Positions 44,631 through 54,283 of a stretch of 64,000 bases of DNA are shown piece after piece. A program made the translations under genes and the position numbers. The stretch spans positions 186,001 to 250,000 of the forward strand of contig CAVUZI010000007.1 of NCBI GenBank assembly GCA_963745955.1, read 5' to 3'. The stretch's first letter is position 1. Each line of letters begins with the position of its first letter. Source of the DNA: Bog-756 sp963745955. Lineage in GTDB: Bacteria > Actinomycetota > Acidimicrobiia > Acidimicrobiales > RAAP-2. The notes below the pieces were generated by a model. That model searched no databases, was not told where the DNA came from, and saw nothing but the letters and a program-made list of their open reading frames with translations.

Positions 44631-45320
44631 TCAAAGGTGCAATCCGCACTCGACCTTGTCCGAGTCGGACCAGCGACCGGCACGCGGGTCCTCGCCCTCG
44701 CCCACCGGACGGGTGGTGGGGGCGCAGCCGATGGAGAGGTAGCCCTGGGCCAGCAACGGATGGGCGGGGATCCCGTGGTCGGCTCCGTACCCGGCGATGT
44801 CGTGCTCCGTCCAGGTGGCCAGCGGGTTGATCTTGACCAGGCCCCAGTTGTCGTCGTAGGACACGATGGGCGCCGACCGCCGGGTCCAGGCGTCGACCCG
44901 CTTCAGCCCGGTCATCCAGGCTTCCTTGCCGGCCAGGGCCTCCTTGAGGGGGCGCACCTTGCGGAACTCACAGCACTGGGCCGTGCCGCAGGGCCACTGC
45001 TCGGCCCCCGCCACCGGCTTGGTCACCGTCAGGTTGAGGTCGTAGCGCGAACGGATGGCCTCGACGTACTCGAGCGTCTCGGGAAAGTGGGACCCGGTGT
45101 CGAGGAACACCACCTCGATGGCGGGATCGACCTTCACCGCGATATCGATGAGGACGGCCTCCTGGAACGACGAGGCCATGGCCAACTTGGCCCCGAAGCG
45201 CTCGACGGCCCAGGCCACGACCGCACCCGCCGGTTCGGACTCGAAGGCGGCCGACTTCTCGTCCATCTCCTCCCGCAACTGCGTCAATTCTGATTTGCTG
45301 GCCAGCATGCTCACGTCCAC
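44631..45320 (-). CDS. cysH: Adenylyl-/phosphoadenylyl-sulfate reductase
   Basis: A 229-residue reductase. SSFQEAVLIDIAVKVDPAIE is the PP-loop nucleotide site; VVFLDTGSHFPETLEYVEAI follows. Cysteines: the pair in TAQCCEFRKVRPLKEALAGK, one in YLSIGCAPTTRPV and the nucleophile in ECGLHL at the C-terminus. APS reductases with a [4Fe-4S] cluster use CC plus C-x2-C; here the fourth ligand position is Thr (GCAPT). GEDPRAGRW is also conserved. The stop is one base before the sulfite reductase start, so the genes form an operon. Sulfite produced here would be the substrate of the next enzyme. Confidence 0.9.
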   Translation of the reverse strand: MDVSMLASKSELTQLREEMDEKSAAFESEPAGAVVAWAVERFGAKLAMASSFQEAVLIDIAVKVDPAIEVVFLDTGSHFPETLEYVEAIRSRYDLNLTVTKPVAGAEQWPCGTAQCCEFRKVRPLKEALAGKEAWMTGLKRVDAWTRRSAPIVSYDDNWGLVKINPLATWTEHDIAGYGADHGIPAHPLLAQGYLSIGCAPTTRPVGEGEDPRAGRWSDSDKVECGLHL

Positions 45321-45921
45321 GACCCTCTCTTCTCACGTCCCCTAGAGCAGTGTGTGAGCGACTCGACCCACGTTCCCCAAACCGCTGCTCGAAACCCTGG
45401 CAATCTCAAAACCCTGCCAATTCAGTCAACAATCACTACAGGAGAACCGGAACCGCACCATTTCCATTCCACGCCACCCGCTCCGGTGGCCATAGGATGG
45501 AGATGGACCGCTTCTCAGGACACCGAACCACCTGGTCGAGGCCTTGCCAGGCCCCTCCCCTACAGCACCGATCCCCTACCCTAGATCATACATGACTAAT
45601 CAGATCAAGTTTTAGAACAATCCCGGTCAATCAGGTAGGCAATGGGCCGGGTCCGGCGTGACTCCCCTGTGACCAGGACCGGGCCGCCCCCTCCCGGCCC
45701 ACCGGTGGCAGGCTGGCAGCGGACCAGCGCCCCCTGCCCAAGGCCCACCTCATCATCCTGCCATCCCATCATCCCGCCGATCCCATCCCCTTCGCCAGTC
45801 CCGCCGATCCCGTCCCGTTCCCTCATCCCGCCGATCCCGTCCCGTTCCCTCATCCCGCCGATCCCATCCCGTTCCCTCATCCCGCCGATCCCATCCCCAC
45901 CACCCAAGGGCTACCACTCCC
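45321..45921. other. Divergent control region of the sulfur genes, with AT-richer island
   Basis: About 600 bp between cysH (minus) and the siroheme gene (plus). The part 45590-45640 is AT-richer (aatcagatcaagttttagaa), unusual here and a possible promoter area. I looked for a SAM or other riboswitch and recognised none. The right half is the 27-bp repeat array. Confidence 0.5.
45773..45899. repeat. 27-bp tandem repeat, 4.7 copies
   Basis: Units start cccgccgatccc at 45773, 45800, 45827, 45854 and 45881, with internal (g/a)tcccgttccctcat. The array ends 22 bp before the siroheme dehydrogenase start. Because the unit is a multiple of three, open frames cross it on both strands, but no protein is implied. 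Confidence 0.9.
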
Positions 45922-46637
45922 ATGACGACCGAACCGCCGCCCCCCGATTCGGCTCCCGGCTATCCGGTGATCCTCGACCTGGCCGGCCGCCGCTGCCTGG
46001 TGGTGGGGGGCGGCCCGGTCGCCGCCCGGCGGGCCCGCGGCCTGGTGGCCTCCGGGGCCCGGGTCACCGTCGTCGCCCCCGAGGTGGTGGCGGCCATCGA
46101 CCGGCTGGGCGCCCCCTCCCCTCCCGCCGTCGGCATCGGCACGCTCGAGATCGCCCGCCGCCGGTACGAGCCCGGGGAGGCTGCCCGCTACGACTTCGTG
46201 GTCACGGCCACCGGGGCACCCGGCGTGGACAGGGCCGTGGTGTCCGACGCCACCGCCGCGGGCGTCCCCGTCAACAGCGCCGACCGGGACGCGCCCGGTT
46301 CGGTGCAACTTCCCGCCGTCCACCGGGACGGGCCGGTCGTCGTGGCCGTGTCCACCGGCGGCGCCAGCCCGGCCCTGGCCCGGTGGCTCCGGGACCGGAT
46401 CGCCGGGTCCCTCCCGCCCTACGTGGCCGTGCTCTGCGATCTGCTCGACGAGGCGCGCGCCGCCGTCCGGACGGCGGGACGCGCCACCGACTCGGTCGAC
46501 TGGGAGACGGTCATCTCCGACCTCGTCGTGCCGCTGGTCGAATCCGGGCGGATCGACGAGGCGCGGTCCGAGTTGCTGGCTCTGTGCCGTCCGGCCGGCG
46601 AGGCCGGGCCCGACCGGTTCTCGATAGGGTGGGCGCC

Positions 46638-47918
<1,281 letters not shown>

Positions 47919-47928
47919 ACCGCCTCAG

Positions 47929-47997
47929 CCGGTTACGGCTTGGCCGGTGTCCGAGCCGTACGGCTTGGCCGGTGTCCGAGCCGGTTACGGCTTGGCC
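47929..47997. repeat. 25-27 bp tandem repeat, 2.6 copies
   Basis: Units of the form ccggttacggcttggccggt with tail gtccgag (the second lacks two bases, ccgtacggcttggcc). It overlaps the last few codons of the membrane protein gene at 47985 on the minus strand. Confidence 0.85.
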
Positions 47998-48483
47998 ACC
48001 ATGATGACAGTGGCCACGATCAGCACAGCGGCGACGCCGGCGGCGGCCGTGATGACCCGGATGCAATTCGAACGCAGGCCGGCGACCGGCCCGGCATCAC
48101 CCACCGCCACCTGGAGCCGCCGCTCGGCCGGCCACAGCACCAGCTCGCCGGCGGCCGCGGCGACCGCCCACAGCGTGAGCCCGTCGGCCACCCAGCCGTC
48201 GGAGAACGACCACTCGCCCCGGCTCATGACGATGAGGACCACGCCGAACACCGGCACCAGGAACAGGACCCGGCCGGCCCAGTTGACCCCGGGCCGGTAG
48301 TAGCGGCGCACGGCCTCGGAATCACGGGCCCGACCGGTAGACTGCAGAGGCGTAGCCGCCCGCAACGACCACGGTCCCGAAGCCGACCAGGGCGCTCAAG
48401 ACGTGGGCCAGCAACACCACGTCGTACCCGGCGCCGTGAGCCAGTGAGGTCGTGGTCGCCGGCATCGGGTGGGCGATGGTCAT
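47985..48483 (-). pseudogene. Four-helix membrane protein (DUF2269-like), frameshifted
   Basis: From ATG 48483: YDVVLLAHVLSALVGFGTVV then a break near 48340 and RRYYRPGVNWAGRVLFLVPV, FGVVLIVMSRGEWSFSDGWV, LTLWAVAAAAGELVLWPAER and CIRVITAAAGVAAVLIVATV. A His in LLAHV and four helices fit DUF2269-type proteins. One base restores the frame. Function unknown. Confidence 0.62.
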
Positions 48484-48721
48484 GCGGGGGATTCTGGCAC
48501 CCCGTCGGGCCCCGCAGACCTGCGGCCAGTGACACGTGCCCATGGCCCGGAATTGCTACGTTAGTGTGACGGTTTGACCACTCCCAGGACGCCTTCGGGC
48601 AGCGTGGGTGTCGGGCAGCGCGTTGGGCACCACAGGGCTGATACGTGAAGAGTGGAATCGAGGTTGCGACGATCGTGCGCACAGACACCAGACGCTCCCA
48701 CCAGAGCACCCCTCGACGTCG

Positions 48722-49714
48722 ATGAACCAGCTCCGACTTGATCCACTGACGGGTCGATGGGTGGTGGTGAGCACCGACCGGGCCACCCGGCCCCAGGCCT
48801 TCGCGCCCCGGGTGGCGCCGATCCAGGCCGACACCTCGCGGCCGTGCCCGTTCTGCCCTGGCAACGAGGAGACCGCCACCCCCGCCCTGGAGACCCGCGG
48901 GGCCGACGGCAAGTGGTTGGTCCGGGTCGTCCCCAATCTCTACCCGGCCTTCGAGGGGAACGCCCCCTTCGTGGTCACCAACCGCGGACCGGTGTTCACT
49001 CAGGCCAGTGCGGGCGGGATCCACGAGGTATTCGTGCTGTCACCGAGCCATCAGAACTCGTGGTCGATGCTGAGCGACGAGCAGACCACCGCGGTGATGA
49101 CCGCCATACGGGATCGGATCGAGGAGCACTCGTCGATCCCCGGCCTCCGCTACAGCCAGGCCATCGTCAATGCCGGCCGCGAGGCGGGCGCCTCCATCGA
49201 GCACCCCCACGGGCAGCTGCTCGGAATGTCCTTCGTCCCCCGTGAGCTGGTCGAGGAGCAGGCCGGCTTCGCCCGATTCGCCGGGCGGTGCCTGCTCTGC
49301 ACCACGGTCGACGCCGAGGAGAACGTCAACCACCGTGTCGTCTACTCCGACGAGCAGGTGCTGGTCATCTGCCCGTTCTGGAGCGGCGCCCCCTACGAGA
49401 TGCTGGTCCTGCCCCGGGCCCACGGCCCCCACCTCCACCACAGCCCGCACACCGACCTGGTGGCGGTGGGCAAGGCGCTCAAGATCGCCCTGGGCCGCCT
49501 GCGCGACGTGGTGGGTGACGTCTCCTACAACCTCGTCTTCCACTCCGCCCCCTACCGCGCCCCCGAGCCGTACCACTGGCATGTCCACGTGGTGCCGAAG
49601 CTGGCCACCGTGGCCGGGTTCGAGCTGGGGACCGGCGTGCTGATCAACATCGTCAACCCGGAGGAGGCCGCCGAGGAGCTGGCCGTCCAGACCGCGGTGG
49701 CCCAGGCCGGCTGA
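48722..49714 (+). CDS. galT: Galactose-1-phosphate uridylyltransferase
   Basis: A 330-residue enzyme. NQLRLDPLTGRWVVVSTDRA is the usual opening, CPFCPGNEE carries the first zinc cysteines, and the active site is EHPHGQLLGMSFVPR, where the second His (H-P-H) takes the uridylyl group. A further pair of zinc-type Cys and His is in GRCLLCTTVDAEENVNHRVV, and HWHVHVVPKL closes the fold. It exchanges UMP between UDP-glucose and galactose-1-phosphate. ATG 48722; the open frame extends upstream to 48608. It converges on treS. Confidence 0.92.
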   Translation: MNQLRLDPLTGRWVVVSTDRATRPQAFAPRVAPIQADTSRPCPFCPGNEETATPALETRGADGKWLVRVVPNLYPAFEGNAPFVVTNRGPVFTQASAGGIHEVFVLSPSHQNSWSMLSDEQTTAVMTAIRDRIEEHSSIPGLRYSQAIVNAGREAGASIEHPHGQLLGMSFVPRELVEEQAGFARFAGRCLLCTTVDAEENVNHRVVYSDEQVLVICPFWSGAPYEMLVLPRAHGPHLHHSPHTDLVAVGKALKIALGRLRDVVGDVSYNLVFHSAPYRAPEPYHWHVHVVPKLATVAGFELGTGVLINIVNPEEAAEELAVQTAVAQAG

Positions 49715-49760
49715 ACCTCGAGGCCGGCTGAAGCTCGAACCCGAGGCTGAACCTCAGGCC

Positions 49761-51515
49761 TCAGGCCAGTTCGAAGCAGAGGGAGCCGTACGAGGCCACG
49801 GTCACCGGGTAGGGATCCCTCCCGATGAGGGGGAAGGCCACCCGGCCCAACAGCTCGATGGGCTGCCGTCCGGCCCAGTTCTCGACGTGGAGCTCGGCGG
49901 GCTGGGCCAGCCGGCTGAGGTTGTGGACGCACAGCACCGGATTGACCGGTCCCCGGTCCGGACGGGCCGGTGCCGACCGCACGAAGGCCAGCACGGACGG
50001 GTTGGCCGACGGCACCACGTCGAGATCCCCGGTCCCGAGGACCGGGAACTCGCGGCGTACGGACAGGATCCGGCGCATCCAGTGGAGGAACGAGCTCGGG
50101 TTGCGCTGCTGGGCCTCGACGTTCACCGCCGTGAAGCCGTACACCGGGTCCATCAGCGGCGGCAGGTAGAGCTGGGCGAAGTCCGCCCTCGAGAACCCGC
50201 CGTTGCGGTCGGGGGTCCACTGCATGGGCGTGCGCACCGAGTCGCGGTCGCCCAGGTAGAGATTGTCGCCCATCTGGATCTCGTCCCCGTAGTAGAGGAC
50301 CGGGCTGCCCGGCAGGGTGAAGAGCAGATAGTAGAGGAGCTCCGACAGCCGGCGGTCCCGGTCGAGCAGGGGGGCGAGGCGCCGCCCGATCCCCATGTGA
50401 CGCTTCATCCTCGGGTCCTTGGCGTACTCGGCGAAGAGGTAGTCGCGCTCCTCCTCGCTGACCATCTCGAGGGTCAGCTCGTCGTGGTTGCGCAGGAAGA
50501 TGGCCCACTGGGCGGTGCCCGGGGGCTCAGGGGTGTGGGCCAGGATCTCGGTGATCGGATAGCTCTGCTCGCGGCGGGCGGCCATGAACAGCCGGGGCAT
50601 GAGCGGGAAATTGAAGCAGAGGTGGCACTCGTCGTCGTCCCCGAAGTAGTCGGCCACGTCGGACGGCCATCCGTTGGCCTCGGCCAGCAGGATCCGCCCG
50701 GGGTAGTGCTCGTCCAGCTCGGCGCGGATCCGGCGGATGAAGGCGTGGGTCTCGGGCAGGTTCTCCCCCGCCGTCCCGTCCCGTTGGAAGAGGAACGGGA
50801 CGGCATCGAGACGGAACCCGTCGAGGCCCAGATCGAGCCAGAAGCGGACCACGTCGAGCATGGCCTCGGCCACCTCGGGGTTGTCGTAGTTGAGGTCGGG
50901 CTGATGGGAGTAGAAGCGGTGCCAGTAGTACTGGTTGCGCTGCGAGTCGTACGACCAGTTGGACCGCTCCACGTCGACGAACACCACCCGGGCCTCGGGC
51001 CACCGGAGGTCGTCGTCGTTCCAGACGTACCAGTCCGCCTTGGGGTTGTCGGTGCTCTGCCTCGACTCGACGAACCAGGGGTGCTGGTCGCTGGTGTGGT
51101 TCATGACCAGGTCGGCGATGACCCGGATGCCACGGGCGTGCGCCTCATCGAGGAGCCGCCGGAGGTCGTCGACGGTGCCGCTCTCGGGATGGACCGAGTT
51201 GAAGTCGCTGATGTCGTACCCACCGTCCCGGAGCGGCGACGGGTAGAACGGGAGCAGCCACAGACAGTCGACCCCCAGCCACTGGAGGTAGTCGAGCTTG
51301 GCGATGAGCCCGGGGATGTCCCCCACCCCGTCGTTGTTGCCGTCGAAGAAGCCCCGGATGAAGACCTCGTAGAAGATGGCCCGCTGGAACCAGAGCGGGT
51401 CCTCCTCGGGAGGTACCGTCGGCTCTCGGTGTGTTCGGAGCCCGTCAGGCACCGCACCCAGCGGGGGAAGTGGCAGCGGCCCGTTGGCGAGCCCGGGGTT
51501 GGAGTCCACAGTCAC
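49761..51515 (-). CDS. treS: Trehalose synthase (maltose alpha-D-glucosyltransferase)
   Basis: A 584-residue GH13 enzyme of normal length. Conserved regions: GFFDGNNDGVGDIPGLIAKL, DLVMNHTSDQHPWFVESRQS, GLDGFRLDAVPFLFQRDGT (nucleophile Asp), RILLAEANGWPSDV (acid/base Glu), FLRNHDELTLEMVSEEERD (third Asp) and LYYGDEIQMGDNLYLGDRDS. RTPMQWTPDRNGGFSRA and the ERDYLFAEYAKDPRMKRHMG stretch are specific to TreS. It interconverts maltose and trehalose in the cytosol. GTG start. The C-terminal maltokinase fusion seen in some relatives is absent. Confidence 0.93.
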   Translation of the reverse strand: MTVDSNPGLANGPLPLPPLGAVPDGLRTHREPTVPPEEDPLWFQRAIFYEVFIRGFFDGNNDGVGDIPGLIAKLDYLQWLGVDCLWLLPFYPSPLRDGGYDISDFNSVHPESGTVDDLRRLLDEAHARGIRVIADLVMNHTSDQHPWFVESRQSTDNPKADWYVWNDDDLRWPEARVVFVDVERSNWSYDSQRNQYYWHRFYSHQPDLNYDNPEVAEAMLDVVRFWLDLGLDGFRLDAVPFLFQRDGTAGENLPETHAFIRRIRAELDEHYPGRILLAEANGWPSDVADYFGDDDECHLCFNFPLMPRLFMAARREQSYPITEILAHTPEPPGTAQWAIFLRNHDELTLEMVSEEERDYLFAEYAKDPRMKRHMGIGRRLAPLLDRDRRLSELLYYLLFTLPGSPVLYYGDEIQMGDNLYLGDRDSVRTPMQWTPDRNGGFSRADFAQLYLPPLMDPVYGFTAVNVEAQQRNPSSFLHWMRRILSVRREFPVLGTGDLDVVPSANPSVLAFVRSAPARPDRGPVNPVLCVHNLSRLAQPAELHVENWAGRQPIELLGRVAFPLIGRDPYPVTVASYGSLCFELA

Positions 51516-51556
51516 GCCCGCACGCTACCTGAGCGCCCCCGATCCGGCGTGCGTCG

Positions 51557-52561
51557 TCAAGCGTCGGGAACCGGCGGGTACCGGTCCGGAGCGATGACCG
51601 ACAACACCCGGTCGACCGCCTCGTAGGGATCGAGGTCGCCGGCCACCATCGCCTCGGTGATGTCGGCGAACTGGTCCGCGGCCAGGACCTCTTCGATCTG
51701 CTGCCTGACCCGGGCCACCAGAAGCTGGTCGAACTCGCCCAGCAGCCGGCGGCGTCGGTTGGCAGTGAGCAGGCCGCTGTCGATCTGGTGGTGCCGGTGG
51801 CGCCCGATGGCGGCCCACAGGTCGTCGACCCCGTCGCCGGTGGAGGCCACCGTCTCCACGATCGGAGGGCGCCACTCGTCCTCTGCCAGTGGGGTGAGCT
51901 CCAGCATCGCCTCGAGGTCGCGCCGGGTCTCGCGTGCCCCCGGGCGGTCGGCCTTGTTGATCACGAACAGGTCGGCGATCTCCAGCAGGCCGGCCTTGTT
52001 GGCCTGGATGTGGTCCCCCCACCCCGGATTGACCACCACCACGGTGGTGTCGGTGGCCGCGGCCACCTCGACCTCCTGCTGGCCCACGCCGACCGTCTCG
52101 ACCATCACCACCGGCATCCCCACCGCGGAGAGCACCCGGACCGCGTCGGGCACGGCCACCGACAAGCCACCCAGATGACCGCGGGTGGCCATCGACCGGA
52201 TGAACACCCCGTCGTCGAGGGCGTGGCTCTGCATGCGGACCCGGTCGCCGAGGATGGCCCCACCCGAGAACGGGGACGAGGGGTCGACGGCCAGGACACC
52301 CACCTGGCCCCCGCCCTCGAGGCCGCGCTCCCTGGCCAGGACGATGAGCCGGTCGGTCAGGGTCGACTTCCCCGCTCCCGGGGCACCGGTGATCCCGATC
52401 GTGTAGGCCGCACCGGGGGACTTGTAGGCCAGACCGGCCACGATCCGGGAGGCGTCTCCCCCCCGTTCCACCATCGACAGAAGCCGGGCCAGGGCGACGC
52501 GGCTCCCGCCGAGCGCCTCCTCGAACAGGCTCGAGGGGTCGGAGTCGCGGGAGACGGGCAT
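51557..52561 (-). CDS. meaB: Methylmalonyl-CoA mutase-associated GTPase MeaB
   Basis: A 334-residue G3E-family GTPase: IGITGAPGAGKSTLTDRLIV (P-loop), GVLAVDPSSPFSGGAILGDR, FIRSMATRGHLGGLSVAVPD, VVMVETVGVGQQEVEVAAAT, VVVVNPGWGDHIQANKAGLL and DLFVINKADRPGARETRRDL (NKAD base motif). The C-terminal dimer arm is present. It protects and loads adenosylcobalamin in methylmalonyl-CoA mutase. The mutase genes are not in the window. It is followed by treS with a 41-bp gap. Confidence 0.92.
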   Translation of the reverse strand: MPVSRDSDPSSLFEEALGGSRVALARLLSMVERGGDASRIVAGLAYKSPGAAYTIGITGAPGAGKSTLTDRLIVLARERGLEGGGQVGVLAVDPSSPFSGGAILGDRVRMQSHALDDGVFIRSMATRGHLGGLSVAVPDAVRVLSAVGMPVVMVETVGVGQQEVEVAAATDTTVVVVNPGWGDHIQANKAGLLEIADLFVINKADRPGARETRRDLEAMLELTPLAEDEWRPPIVETVASTGDGVDDLWAAIGRHRHHQIDSGLLTANRRRRLLGEFDQLLVARVRQQIEEVLAADQFADITEAMVAGDLDPYEAVDRVLSVIAPDRYPPVPDA

Positions 52562-53877
52562 GGAGCGACGAGCGTAGACGGGAGGAGCGGGACCCTCAGG
52601 CCGCGGGAGACGTGCGCCCCGAGTGCGGCCAGCTTCCCGTCGAGGTCCTCGTAGCCCCGGTCGACGTGGTGGGCGTCGGTGATCACGGTCTCCCCCTCGG
52701 CCACCAGGCCGGCCAGCACCAGGGCGGCGCCGGCCCTGACGTCGAAGGCCCGGACCGGCGCCCCGGAGAGCCGGTCCACACCCCGGACGACGGCGTGATG
52801 GCCCTCGGTCCTGATATCGGCGCCCATGCGGCGGAGCTCCTCCACGTAGCGGAACCGGCCGAAGAAGAGGTTCTCGGTCACGATGCCCACGCCGTCGGCC
52901 ACGGTGAGCAGCGTCACCAGCAGCGGCTTGTAATCGGTGGCGAACCCCGGGTACGGGAGGGTGGCCACGTCCACCGACTGCAGCCGATCGGCCGGGTCCC
53001 GGGCCGCCCGCAGCCCGTCGGGACCCTGGGTGATGTCGATGCCGGCCGCGGCCAGCTTGCGGATCAGCATGTCCATGTGGTCGGGCCGGCCGTCCTCGAC
53101 CACCACCTCGCCACCGGCCAGGCCGGCCGCGACCAGGAACGTGGCCACCACCAACCGGTCGGGGATGACGGCGTGGGTGGCCGGGTGGAGCTCGTCGACG
53201 CCCTCGACCTCGATCCGCGACGTACCGGCACCGGTGATGTTGGCCCCCATGGCGTTGAGGAAATCGGCCAGATCGCGCACCTCGGGCTCACGGGCCGCGT
53301 TCTCGATGACGGTGGTCCCCTTGGCCAGCACCGCGGCCATGAGCACGTTGTCGGTGCCGGTGTGGCTGGGGTACTCGAGGACCACCCGGTTCCCGATCAG
53401 GCGCGGCACCGCCGCCACCGTGGACTCGACCCGGGCCTCGACGTAGCCGTGGGACGCCTCGAACGATGCGCCCATGGCCTCGAGTGCGTGCAGGTGCATG
53501 TCGATCGGCCGGGGACCGAAGTCGTCCCCACCAGGCAGCGACACCTTCGCCCACCCGCAGCGGGTGAGGAGCGGCCCGAGGACCACCACCGAGGCCCGCA
53601 TCTTCTCCACCATCTCGTAGGGTGCCTCGGGGACCACGTCGGCCGGGGTGGTCACCACCAGCTCGTCGGGCCGTTCGCCGCGCCGGACGTCGACCCCCAT
53701 GGCCCCCAACAGCTCGCCCATGATGTCGACGTCGGTGATCCTGGGAACGTTGGTCAGCACGTGACGGCCTTCGGCCAGGAGGCAGGCGGCCATCAACTTG
53801 AGCACCGAATTCTTGGCCCCGCCGGCCCGGACGGTGCCTGAGAGGGGGCCATTTGACGTCACAACGAAGCGATCCAC
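52357..53877 (-). CDS. murA: UDP-N-acetylglucosamine 1-carboxyvinyltransferase
   Basis: From GTG 53877: DRFVVTSNGPLSGTVRAGGA, KNSVLKLMAACLLAEG (K-N substrate site), LGPLLTRCGWAKVSLPGGDD then FGPRPIDMHLHALEAMGA, YPSHTGTDNVLMAAVLAKGT, and PYPGFATDYKPLLVTLLTVA, VTENLFFGRFRYVEELRRMG. The catalytic-loop cysteine of most MurA proteins (GGC) is Asp here (GGDD), the change that makes MurA insensitive to fosfomycin in mycobacteria. It commits UDP-GlcNAc to peptidoglycan synthesis. The family sequence ends near 52600; reading on to 52357 over meaB probably reflects a one-base error, since TGA at 52596 would end it properly. Confidence 0.92.
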   Translation of the reverse strand: MDRFVVTSNGPLSGTVRAGGAKNSVLKLMAACLLAEGRHVLTNVPRITDVDIMGELLGAMGVDVRRGERPDELVVTTPADVVPEAPYEMVEKMRASVVVLGPLLTRCGWAKVSLPGGDDFGPRPIDMHLHALEAMGASFEASHGYVEARVESTVAAVPRLIGNRVVLEYPSHTGTDNVLMAAVLAKGTTVIENAAREPEVRDLADFLNAMGANITGAGTSRIEVEGVDELHPATHAVIPDRLVVATFLVAAGLAGGEVVVEDGRPDHMDMLIRKLAAAGIDITQGPDGLRAARDPADRLQSVDVATLPYPGFATDYKPLLVTLLTVADGVGIVTENLFFGRFRYVEELRRMGADIRTEGHHAVVRGVDRLSGAPVRAFDVRAGAALVLAGLVAEGETVITDAHHVDRGYEDLDGKLAALGAHVSRGLRVPLLPSTLVAPCPSPATPTPRACSRRRSAGAASPWPGFCRWWNGGETPPGSWPVWPTSPPVRPTRSGSPVPRERGSRP

Positions 53878-53929
53878 CCGGCCAGTATGGCCCGCCGGGG
53901 CCGCCACCTCTTCGATGGTGCCCGGGGCT

Positions 53930-54100
53930 CTGGTTTGGTGGCCGGGGCCCGGGGCCATGGTTTGCGGGGCCGGGGCCGGGGGCTCTGGTTTGGTGGCCGG
54001 GGCCCTGGCCGTGGTTTGGTGGCCGGGACCCGGGACCGTGGTTACGTGGCCGGGGCCGGGGGCCGTGGTTACGTGGCCGGGGCCGGGGGCCGGGGGCCGA
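53930..54100. repeat. GC-rich degenerate 27-bp repeat upstream of murA
   Basis: About six units such as gtggccgggacccgggac followed by cgtggttac or tggtttg. As 27 is a multiple of three, the minus-strand frame gives PGPGH-x-TT repeats joined to the murA frame, but these are unlike any MurA N-terminus and are read as non-coding. Confidence 0.8.
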
Positions 54101-54283
54101 CATAGGTTCGTGCCCGTGGCCCCGATGGTGAGGTGGCCGGGCCCCGTTGGCGGCCCGGTCGGCTTCCCGGCGTTCCAGGCGGCCTCTCCGGCTCCGCCCG
54201 GGGCCCGATTCGGCCCCACGGTTACCGGACCCGGCGCCCTTCGAGCCGATTGACCTCCCCGCCAGCCACTATCGTCATGGTCC

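Noticed and set aside
45321..45770. A SAM riboswitch upstream of cysH
   Set aside because: I looked for the conserved SAM core and terminator arrangement and did not find it; an AT-richer promoter-like island is all that can be supported.
45773..45899. 27-bp array as coding for an IPSRSLIPP-type repeat protein
   Set aside because: The frame is open only because the unit is a multiple of three; it has no start, domain or continuation on either side.
49887..51626. 579-residue plus-strand frame opposite treS
   Set aside because: Shadow of TreS, whose catalytic motifs are all intact on the minus strand.
52612..53841. 409-residue plus-strand frame opposite murA
   Set aside because: Shadow; the MurA signature sequences are on the minus strand.
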